Positions 17,113 to 23,588 of a stretch of 42,176 nucleotides of DNA are shown here, one piece after another. The notes below the pieces were generated by a model that was given only the letters and a program-made list of their open reading frames with translations, had not been told where the DNA came from and searched no databases. How positions within the stretch are numbered: the stretch's first letter is position 1; every line of letters begins with the position of its first letter. The translations under genes were made by a program, and so were the position numbers. This DNA is from an uncultured Bacteroidales bacterium (GTDB lineage Bacteria; Bacteroidota; Bacteroidia; Bacteroidales; Muribaculaceae). The stretch is taken from positions 1 through 42,176 of the forward strand of contig CACZNH010000017.1 of the NCBI GenBank assembly GCA_902782465.1, given 5' to 3'.

Positions 17113-17143
17113 CAAAGTTACTGCAAATTCCCATAATGCCCAA
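17113..17143 (-). promoter_or_regulatory. Promoter for the phosphoglucomutase gene
   Basis: On the minus strand: TTG (17141-17143), a 20-nt spacer and TAACTTTG (17113-17120). The leader is about 50 nt. Confidence 0.65.
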
Positions 17144-17158
17144 ATTTTGCGCAAGCAG

Positions 17159-17190
17159 AGTGCAAAAAAGTTTACTTTTTTGACGCACTA
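17159..17190 (-). terminator. AT-rich hairpin after the LytTR gene
   Basis: CAAAAAAGT (17163-17171) and ACTTTTTTG (17174-17182) form a hairpin, enclosed by AGTGC/GCACT. It lies between the LytTR stop and the phosphoglucomutase promoter. It may act as a weak terminator. Confidence 0.35.
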
Positions 17191-17263
17191 ACGGCAAAAA
17201 CTTGTGCCAGGCCATGTTTTTTTGCAGGCTTGGTTTGGAAAAAACAATGGAATCCAGGGGTGG

Positions 17264-18193
17264 TCAGACGCCCTTGATGGCCTCCTTGACCTGAGTCATG
17301 TTGCTGCGAGAAACGGGAAGCGACTCGTCGCAATGCTTGATGACCAACTGCATGGAGCCCGCCTTGGAGACAATCTGCTCCACCTGCTGCAGGTTGACCA
17401 GGAAGGCACGGTGACAACGCACAATCATGGGATAGGCACACAGGTCCTCTTCCATCTGCTTGGAGGTGGCGCGGAGCATGTCGGAGCGCACCTGGCCGTC
17501 ACACAACTGATAGATTTTCACATAATTGCCGACGGCTTCGATGTACAAGAGGTCTTGAATCCTCAGGTTAACGGTTTCGCTGGTTGTACCCGCCAGGGTG
17601 AGGGTGTCGGGTGGCGTGGCCGGGACGGCCGACGGCTGTTCTTCGTGGGTCGGTGCGATGATGCGGGCGGCCTCGGCGGCCTTGGCACGCCGCTCCGCTT
17701 CCTGCTGCATGCGTTGCAGCTGCTCGTTCAGCTGGCGCGTCTCCTCGAGCTCGGCACTGAGGTACTTGCTGCGGAACTTGAAGCGCCAATACAGGCCGAT
17801 AGCGAACGAACAGAAGGCGATAATCAGCAGTGTCTCAAAGAAATTGCTCCATGACAACACGTTGCCGGGCACAAGGTCACTCATCACAAAATGCCGGTAC
17901 AGGCAGATGAACAGCGCCACCAGCGGAGTGTTGATGAGCTGGAACCACAGGTTGCGGCGGATGATGTAATCCACCCCGCGCTCATAGGAGCGAGGCTTCT
18001 TGACGATATATTTCAAGACGGCTTCGGTCACTGTGCATGCCGCGATGCCCAAGCATCCTATCAGCAGCAGGTGAACATAAGCCATCCATTGCCACGCATC
18101 CAGCCCGAAAGGCTTGAAGATGGCAAGTGCCAGCACCGTGAAAAAGGTGCTGATGACGCGGGTGGTAATGGTATCTTTCTGTTCTTGGCTCAT
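17264..18193 (-). CDS. Membrane-embedded LytTR-family transcriptional regulator
   Basis: This 309-residue protein has four predicted membrane helices (about 12-28, 36-56, 84-104 and 115-136). They are followed by a charged coiled coil (145-178), a proline-rich linker and a LytTR DNA-binding domain (195-305). The domain shows YIEAVGNYVKIY, RCHRAFLVNL and LPVSRSN. LytTR proteins bind pairs of direct repeats. With the sensor part in the membrane and no receiver domain, it should work as a one-component regulator. It is transcribed away from a lipoprotein/LiaF-like/receptor operon. Two candidate binding repeats lie between the two promoters. The start at 18193 is only 7 nt past its -7 box. Confidence 0.88.
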   Translation of the reverse strand: MSQEQKDTITTRVISTFFTVLALAIFKPFGLDAWQWMAYVHLLLIGCLGIAACTVTEAVLKYIVKKPRSYERGVDYIIRRNLWFQLINTPLVALFICLYRHFVMSDLVPGNVLSWSNFFETLLIIAFCSFAIGLYWRFKFRSKYLSAELEETRQLNEQLQRMQQEAERRAKAAEAARIIAPTHEEQPSAVPATPPDTLTLAGTTSETVNLRIQDLLYIEAVGNYVKIYQLCDGQVRSDMLRATSKQMEEDLCAYPMIVRCHRAFLVNLQQVEQIVSKAGSMQLVIKHCDESLPVSRSNMTQVKEAIKGV

Positions 18194-18200
18194 CGGCTAG

Positions 18201-18231
18201 CAAAATTACTGCAAGTACACGAAACCGCCAA
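18201..18231 (-). promoter_or_regulatory. Promoter for the LytTR gene
   Basis: On the minus strand: TTG (18229-18231), a 20-nt spacer and TAATTTTG (18201-18208). The ATG begins 7 nt after the box, so the mRNA would have almost no leader. Confidence 0.6.
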
Positions 18232-18232
18232 A

Positions 18233-18284
18233 CCATTCATCACAAATATGCATTTTATCCCTCAATCCCCGCCATTCGTCACAA
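18233..18284. promoter_or_regulatory. Two direct repeats resembling LytTR/AlgR boxes
   Basis: CCATTCATCACAA (18233-18245) and CCATTCGTCACAA (18272-18284) differ at one of 13 positions and start 39 nt apart, nearly four helical turns. The CCATTCGTC core is one base from the AlgR consensus CCGTTCGTC; AlgR is a LytTR-type regulator. The first repeat abuts the -33 box of the LytTR gene. The second ends 24 nt before the upstream box of the divergent promoter. Confidence 0.55.
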
Positions 18285-18308
18285 TAACATGCAGAATATC
18301 CCAAAAAC

Positions 18309-18339
18309 TTGCCGGAACGGCCATTTGGCGGGAACTTTG
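18309..18339 (+). promoter_or_regulatory. Probable promoter of the lipoprotein/LiaF-like/receptor operon
   Basis: TTG (18309-18311), a 20-nt spacer and GAACTTTG (18332-18339), one base off TAnnTTTG. The imperfect -7 box would fit a promoter that needs activation. Confidence 0.45.
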
Positions 18340-18388
18340 CAACCGAAATACATGACAACGCATGTATCATTTTTTAAATTTCACGATT

Positions 18389-18712
18389 ATGAAAACGAAA
18401 CATTTATTCAGTCTGATTGTCACCCTAATGGTGATGATGACCGGTATGAGCGTGAGCAGCTGCATTGCCACGCGCGACACGACCAAAATCAACAAGGTGG
18501 AAATTGGGATGAACAAGGACGACATCAAGCACCTGCTAGGAAAGCCCCTGTTCAGGAACGCCAACGAGGATGTTGAGGAATGGGGCTACCGCAAGACGGT
18601 GGGCGAAATCATCGATGCCGAGGAGATGCTGTTCATCGTATCGTTTGACAGTGACGGCAAGGTCATCGGCTACCAGTCGGTCAAGGAACACCCCGCTTTT
18701 CACCACCATTAA
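18389..18712 (+). CDS. Small lipoprotein with BamE/SmpA-like fold
   Basis: This 107-residue protein has a lipoprotein signal peptide ending VSSC with Cys25 as the lipidation site. The mature part contains KVEIGMNKDDIKHLLGKPLF, which is the entry motif of BamE/SmpA-like domains (IxxGMTxxxVxxLLGxP). The pattern continues with a WGY and a VSFDSDGKVIGYQS strand. It ends EHPAFHHH. BamE belongs to the outer-membrane beta-barrel assembly machine in proteobacteria; in Bacteroidetes such small proteins have no settled role. I start at ATG 18389 to give a proper signal peptide. The LiaF-like gene follows after 12 nt. Confidence 0.75.
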   Translation: MKTKHLFSLIVTLMVMMTGMSVSSCIATRDTTKINKVEIGMNKDDIKHLLGKPLFRNANEDVEEWGYRKTVGEIIDAEEMLFIVSFDSDGKVIGYQSVKEHPAFHHH

Positions 18713-18724
18713 TTGCCAGGAACC

Positions 18725-19270
18725 ATGAGCAGAAGAACAATCATAGGAATCATCTTCATCGCGGCTGCGCTGACCAAGCTGGCCGACATGTGGGGCATCG
18801 TTCACCTGAACTGGAACCATTCATGGACGGAATACTTCGGGCCGATTCTCCTTCTTTACATCGGCGCTGAGCTCGTCATCTACGGTTTCGGCCACAATCC
18901 GTCGCAATGGCTCAAACGTCCCGTGCCGCAAGGCGAGGACGGCAAGCGCATCTGCTGCGCCGTGCGACTGGGCGCTGACGAGTATGTCTATCGTGGTGAG
19001 CCCTTCCACGGTGCCCGACTGGATGCCTTCTGCGGCGGTCTGCGACTGGACCTGCGCGAGGCAGTCATCAGCGAGGATGAGGAAATCGATGTGCGCACCT
19101 ACCTGGGTGGCGTGGAAATCTATGTCCCCAACAATGTGAATGTCGTGGTGAAGAGCCACAGTTTTATCGGTGGAGTTGACAACCTGGTCTCCAGGAACGA
19201 GATACCCAATGCTCCCTGCCTGCACATCGTTGCCAGCAACTTCCTGGGCGGAGTGACAGTTAGGAGTTAG
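18725..19270 (+). CDS. LiaF-like membrane protein
   Basis: This 181-residue protein has two or three N-terminal membrane helices (MSRRTIIGIIFIAAALTKLA and a segment around FGPILLLYIGAELVIYGFG). A beta-rich C-terminal domain follows, with DAFCGGLRLDLREAVISEDE, RTYLGGVEIYVPNNVNVVVK and SNFLGGVTV. These turn-like repeats are typical of the LiaF/cell-wall-active-antibiotic-response domain. In Firmicutes LiaF restrains an envelope-stress two-component system. Here it lies beside a LytTR regulator, which suggests a similar modulating role; that is inference. An AGGA Shine-Dalgarno-like stretch precedes the chosen ATG. Confidence 0.75.
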   Translation: MSRRTIIGIIFIAAALTKLADMWGIVHLNWNHSWTEYFGPILLLYIGAELVIYGFGHNPSQWLKRPVPQGEDGKRICCAVRLGADEYVYRGEPFHGARLDAFCGGLRLDLREAVISEDEEIDVRTYLGGVEIYVPNNVNVVVKSHSFIGGVDNLVSRNEIPNAPCLHIVASNFLGGVTVRS

Positions 19271-19326
19271 GAAACAAGTAAAAACAATAAAGAGCAAACA
19301 ATAAACTAAAGCTGGAGGATTATATT

Positions 19327-21693
19327 ATGAAAACCGTGAATTTCAAATTATTAGCATTCGTTGCTATGATATTAACCGCAATGGTATCGATGGCAAAGGC
19401 TCCAGATGTGGGAGGTAAGGTCATTGATCAAAATGGGGACCCGATGCCCTATGTCAACGTGGTGTTGCTGTCGCTGCCTGACTCGACATTTGTGCAGGGC
19501 GCGATGACCGACGAACAGGGTTATTTCCAAATTTCGACGCTGAAGAATGATGGCCTGCTCAAGGTGTCGTGCATCGGCTATCAGACGCAATACCTGAATG
19601 CTGTGCAGGGACTGACCATCCAGATGAAAGAGGATGCCATGCTGCTCAGCGAGGTCGTCGTGAAAAGCCAGTTGCCCAAGACCCGCGTCAAGGGCGAGGC
19701 GATGCGCACGACCGTCGAGGGCACCATCCTGGAAAAAGCCGGCACTGTAGCCGACGCACTCTCGCGAGTGCCGTCGCTGGAGGCCGAGCGTGACGGCGCA
19801 GTAAAAGTGCTGGGCCGTGGTGACGCCGAGGTTTATATCAATGGCCGCAAGGTGCAGGACATGAGCGAGTTGTCGCGTCTGCGTTCCGACCAGATACAGC
19901 ACGTTGACGTTATCCAGAACCCTGGTGCCCGCTATGCGGCATCGACCAAGGCCGTCGTGCGCATCACGCTGAAGAAGGCGCAGGGTGACGGCTTTAGTTT
20001 CCAGGACAACCTGACGGGCATGTACCAATATGGCCACACCATCACCAATAACCTGGATGTGAACTACCGCACGGGCGGATTTGATATTACTGCCTCGTTC
20101 TGGGCAGGCCGCTACGGTCACTCCAAAATGCTGCAGGAAAACCACATGTTCTATTACGTGGGTCCAGACCACGTCGAGGGCATTGTCACGCAGGAGGGTA
20201 AGAACATCTGGAAAGGCCTGTCGCCCCAACTTCAGGTGAATTATGTGGTCAACGATAACCACAGCTTTGGCGCCTTTTACAAATATGACCGCCACCCCAG
20301 CGCCGATTTTCGTGACCAGTTCATCACCGATAGCTATGTGAATGGTCTCTTTACCGAGCGCTCGGTGAGCGACGTCGAGCAGCACGACCGTTTCAGCAAG
20401 CACATCTTCAATGCCTATTATAACGGCAAAGTGGGTCAGCTGGGCATCGACCTGAATGTCGATGGTCTGTTTGACCGCACCGAGGTCCCCGGCTGCACGA
20501 CCGAGGAGACGAGCATCGTGAGCGAAGGCACTTCGCTGACACGCAAAATCGAGAGCAACACCAACAGCGCCAACAACTTCTGGGCATCGAAACTCATCCT
20601 GAGTTATCCCGTGTGGAAAGGCAACCTGTCGATGGGCGGCGAGTATTCCTACAACCACCGCACCGATGCCTACAGCTTCTCGGCCACCAACTCGGTCCCT
20701 GTCAAGGCTACCGACACCGAAATCAACGAGTCGAGTATTGCAGCTTTCCTTGAATATGGACGTCGTTTCGGTTTGGTATTCACACAGATAGGCTTGCGCT
20801 ATGAGCATTTGAAAAATGACTATTACAATTTCAATGAACGCGAGGACGAGGTGTGCCGCAACTATGGCGACTGGTTCCCGACGGCGATGATTTCAGCCCC
20901 CGTGGGCAAGGTGCAGCTCTCGCTGTCCTACCGCCGTGACATCCAGCGTCCCAACTACAGCAGTCTGACCAGTTCTACCGTCTATATCAACCGTTACAGC
21001 TATCAGAGCGGCAATCCCTACCTGAAACCCACCTACACCCACAGCCTGGTCTTCAATGCCGCCTACCAGTGGATGAACCTGTCGCTGAACTACGCACGCA
21101 TCAAGGACTCCGAGACGATGTCCACCGAGCCTTATCCCGGGTCCGATGATCCGCTCATCAGCCTCGTGCATCCCATCAACAGCAAGGAGAGCTATAACCG
21201 ACTGACCGTCATCCCGTCGTTGAGGCCCGTCTTTGGTTGCTGGCATCCCACTTGGACGGCGATTGCCATCTTCCAGAACTACAAGACGCCGACTGCCGAC
21301 GGTTCCATCCTCACGCTCAACCACCCGTATCTGGGCTTGACGTGGAACAACGACATCGAACTGCCGCACGCCTGGCGCCTGAATGCCATGGTGCAATGGA
21401 CATCGCGTGGTGACTACGACAACTTCCGCATCTCCAAGGGCAGGTTCTATAGCGGCATCGGAGTGCAGAAGGATATCAGCCTGCAGCACCTGGGCTCACT
21501 GACTGTTGACGCGCGCTGCATGGACCTTTTCAACACCAGCAAGGCCAGTGCTACCATCTTCGGTCCGCGCGAGTTGACTACCAGCAATCCTGCCCGTCGC
21601 ACGTTCCTCCTTGACCTCACTTGGAAGTTCAACAGTGCCGGCAGCAAGTACCGCGGCACCGGTGCCGGCGAGAAGCAGAAGGCACGTATGTAG
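19327..21693 (+). CDS. Outer-membrane beta-barrel receptor of the TonB-dependent type
   Basis: This 788-residue protein starts with a signal peptide (about 1-24). A CarboxypepD_reg-like beta domain (about 27-100, GKVIDQNGDPMPYVNVVLLS) is next. A TonB plug-like domain (about 110-220, with VEVYING-type and IQNPGARYAASTKAVVRI strands) precedes a large beta-barrel of the OMP_b-brl_3 type. The end SKYRGTGAGEKQKARM is shared with the second receptor in this window. Such proteins sit in the outer membrane; the cargo is not known and no SusD partner is present. GGAGG (19314-19318) lies 8 nt before the ATG. It is the last gene of the LytTR-linked operon. Confidence 0.85.
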   Translation: MKTVNFKLLAFVAMILTAMVSMAKAPDVGGKVIDQNGDPMPYVNVVLLSLPDSTFVQGAMTDEQGYFQISTLKNDGLLKVSCIGYQTQYLNAVQGLTIQMKEDAMLLSEVVVKSQLPKTRVKGEAMRTTVEGTILEKAGTVADALSRVPSLEAERDGAVKVLGRGDAEVYINGRKVQDMSELSRLRSDQIQHVDVIQNPGARYAASTKAVVRITLKKAQGDGFSFQDNLTGMYQYGHTITNNLDVNYRTGGFDITASFWAGRYGHSKMLQENHMFYYVGPDHVEGIVTQEGKNIWKGLSPQLQVNYVVNDNHSFGAFYKYDRHPSADFRDQFITDSYVNGLFTERSVSDVEQHDRFSKHIFNAYYNGKVGQLGIDLNVDGLFDRTEVPGCTTEETSIVSEGTSLTRKIESNTNSANNFWASKLILSYPVWKGNLSMGGEYSYNHRTDAYSFSATNSVPVKATDTEINESSIAAFLEYGRRFGLVFTQIGLRYEHLKNDYYNFNEREDEVCRNYGDWFPTAMISAPVGKVQLSLSYRRDIQRPNYSSLTSSTVYINRYSYQSGNPYLKPTYTHSLVFNAAYQWMNLSLNYARIKDSETMSTEPYPGSDDPLISLVHPINSKESYNRLTVIPSLRPVFGCWHPTWTAIAIFQNYKTPTADGSILTLNHPYLGLTWNNDIELPHAWRLNAMVQWTSRGDYDNFRISKGRFYSGIGVQKDISLQHLGSLTVDARCMDLFNTSKASATIFGPRELTTSNPARRTFLLDLTWKFNSAGSKYRGTGAGEKQKARM

Positions 21694-21714
21694 TGCCTGG
21701 CAACTAGCCATGAC

Positions 21715-21877
21715 GCTGTGTCATCATTCAATTGCAAGAATTATAACCGCCCTGCGGGCGGGAAATTAAGCAAATTAATTATAAAATTGTTATTATTATA
21801 GATATAATTTTAATTTAAAAATTTGTTTAATTTCCCGTGCTTTAGCACGGTTATATTAAGAACAATGATGACACAGC
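21715..21877. mobile_element. MITE-like inverted-repeat element, about 163 bp
   Basis: GCTGTGTCATCATT (21715-21728) is perfectly inverted as AATGATGACACAGC (21864-21877). Inside, a second inverted pair reads TATAACCG-hairpin-CGGGAAATTAA on one side and its complement on the other. The hairpins are CCGCCCTGCGGGCGG and CCGTGCTTTAGCACGG, around an AT-only core. It has no coding capacity and no clear target-site duplication. GCTGTGTCA ends resemble ends of some transposases' target elements; the family is not identified. Confidence 0.7.
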
Positions 21878-21908
21878 CTCATTAAATCAATAAAAAGAAC
21901 AACTACTC

Positions 21909-22634
21909 ATGGAACAGAAATTTTGTCAGAGCTGCGGAATGCCGCTCACCCAGGATCTGCTCGGCACCAATGCCGACGGCAGTAAGAATGAGGACTATTG
22001 CATCTATTGCTACAAGGACGGCAAGTTCTTGCAGGACTGCACGATGGACGAGATGATTGAGCATTGCGCCCAGTTTGTCGACGAGGTCAACAAGGGCCTG
22101 CCGCAGCCCATCACCAGGGAGGAATACATCGGCCAGATGAAGATGTATTTCCCGCACTTGAAACGGTGGCGCAAGGAGTTGACCATCAATGAAGCGACTC
22201 CCGATAATCCCGCCTTGATGGGCGTTAAAGAACTGATTGCCAAGATGGCCGACACGTTGCCCGTCACTTTTATCTCGTCGGTCGATGAGGAGGGTTACCC
22301 CTGCACTAAGGCCATGCTATCGCCTCGTGTGCGCGAGGGCATCAAGGTGTTCTATTTCACGACCAATACCTTCTCGTTGCGTGTAGCCCATTACAAGACC
22401 AATCCCAAGGCATCCATTTATTTCTGCGATGCTGACGGCTTTAAAGGCATGATGCTGCGTGGCACGATGGAGGTGCTGACCGATGCTGCCATCAAGCAGA
22501 TGATTTGGCGGGAAGGAGACACCGAATACTACCCTGGCGGTGTCACCGATCCCAACTATTGCGTATTGAAGTTCACGGCAACCGATGGCCGCTTCTACAG
22601 CGACTACTATCCCCGCAGCTTTATTATTGAATGA
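21909..22634 (+). CDS. Zinc-ribbon / pyridoxamine 5'-phosphate oxidase-like fusion protein
   Basis: This 241-residue protein has two domains. Residues 1-88 form a zinc-ribbon domain with CQSCG (C6, C9) and CIYC, the other cysteine pair. Residues 90-241 form a split-barrel flavin-binding domain of the PNPOx-like type (LPVTFISSVDEEGYPCTKAML, then KTNPKASIYF and LRGTMEVLTD). PNPOx-like proteins bind FMN or F420 and reduce small molecules. The zinc part shares about 94% of its bases with the stand-alone gene at 23322. Its stop overlaps the next start by 4 nt (ATGA). The role is unknown. Confidence 0.85.
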   Translation: MEQKFCQSCGMPLTQDLLGTNADGSKNEDYCIYCYKDGKFLQDCTMDEMIEHCAQFVDEVNKGLPQPITREEYIGQMKMYFPHLKRWRKELTINEATPDNPALMGVKELIAKMADTLPVTFISSVDEEGYPCTKAMLSPRVREGIKVFYFTTNTFSLRVAHYKTNPKASIYFCDADGFKGMMLRGTMEVLTDAAIKQMIWREGDTEYYPGGVTDPNYCVLKFTATDGRFYSDYYPRSFIIE

Positions 22635-23248
22635 AACAGGTCGTCAACCCCAAGGACACCAGCCGGGCCAAGGCGTTTGAACTGTGGATGTCATCACCCA
22701 TGCCGATGGTGACGCTCACCAAGACCTTTGACGTCACACGTGTCTATAGGATTGCCAAGCGAAAAGGGCTGAGTTTCAACATGCTCCTGTGCTGGTGCAT
22801 TGGGAAGGCAGCCAGTCAGATTAACGAATTCTATACTTTGCCCGAGCAAGGTCAACTGTTCAACTATGACCGTCTCGCTATCAATGTGATTGTTAACAAT
22901 ATTGATGGCGGTATCAACTCATGCGACATTCCATTTACCGATGATTTGGATGAGTTCAGCACCGATTACATCAACTTGACCCAGTCAGCGACAAAGACCT
23001 GTGCAAGCAGTTTTCAGGAGGACATGATGGTAATAGGGACATCAGCGATGACGGCAACCGACCTGGATTGCATCGTCAACCAATACACCGACCAGTTCTG
23101 CAATCCGATGGTGATGTGGGGCCGATATCGCAAGAAGTGGCTAAAAGTCACCCTTCCCATCTCTTTCCAGTTTCATCATGCACAGATGGACGGTGGCCAT
23201 GCCGCCCGCTTCTTGGAAGAATTGCAAAAGGTTATAAAAACCATATAG
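22631..23248 (+). CDS. Chloramphenicol acetyltransferase-like acyltransferase
   Basis: This 205-residue protein of the CatA-like family has the catalytic signature FHHAQMDGGHAARFLEEL. It contains H182-H183 and D187-G188 (HHxxxDG); H183 should be the base. Upstream it has the trimer-fold landmarks (FDVTRVYRIAKRKGLSFNML). True chloramphenicol acetyltransferases are about 213-219 residues; related proteins acetylate other alcohols or are uncharacterised. Resistance should not be assumed. It is translationally coupled to the upstream fusion gene. No signal peptide is seen. Confidence 0.8.
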   Translation: MKQVVNPKDTSRAKAFELWMSSPMPMVTLTKTFDVTRVYRIAKRKGLSFNMLLCWCIGKAASQINEFYTLPEQGQLFNYDRLAINVIVNNIDGGINSCDIPFTDDLDEFSTDYINLTQSATKTCASSFQEDMMVIGTSAMTATDLDCIVNQYTDQFCNPMVMWGRYRKKWLKVTLPISFQFHHAQMDGGHAARFLEELQKVIKTI

Positions 23249-23321
23249 CAATTGCTCCAGTTGTTTGGAGAAGTTATCAACTGTCTGTAACTTTGTGGCA
23301 AGAAATAGAATATCATAGAAT

Positions 23322-23588
23322 ATGGAACAGAAATTTTGTCAGAGCTGCGGAATGCCGCTTACCGAGGATCTGCTCGGCACCAATGCCGACGGCAGTAAGA
23401 ATGAGGACTATTGCATCTATTGCTTCAAGGACGGCAAATTCCTGCAAGACTGCACGATGGACGAGATGATTGAGCACTGCGCACAGTTTATTGACGAGGT
23501 CAATAAGCAGATGCCTAAGCCTATGACTAGGGAAGAATACGTCCAGAAGATGCGAGGCTTCTTTCCCATGCTGAAACGTTGGAGATAA
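23322..23588 (+). CDS. Stand-alone zinc-ribbon protein, duplicate of the upstream domain
   Basis: This 88-residue protein is almost identical to residues 1-88 of the zinc-ribbon/PNPOx fusion 1.4 kb upstream. It keeps both CxxC pairs and ends with LKRWR at the point where the fusion continues into its second domain. The DNA is about 94% identical over the first 190 nt, so the duplication is recent or held by gene conversion. The stop overlaps the receptor start (TAATG). Whether it is a functional zinc-ribbon adaptor or a remnant of a second fusion gene is open. Confidence 0.85.
   Translation: MEQKFCQSCGMPLTEDLLGTNADGSKNEDYCIYCFKDGKFLQDCTMDEMIEHCAQFIDEVNKQMPKPMTREEYVQKMRGFFPMLKRWR

Noticed and set aside
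19372-20808. A 478-codon open frame on the minus strand opposite the first receptor gene.
   Set aside because: The translation is a low-motif mixture typical of antisense frames; the plus strand encodes a recognisable receptor.
22631-23248. A chloramphenicol-resistance gene.
   Set aside because: Only the family fold and catalytic motif are visible. Many such proteins do not confer resistance, so I call it CAT-like.
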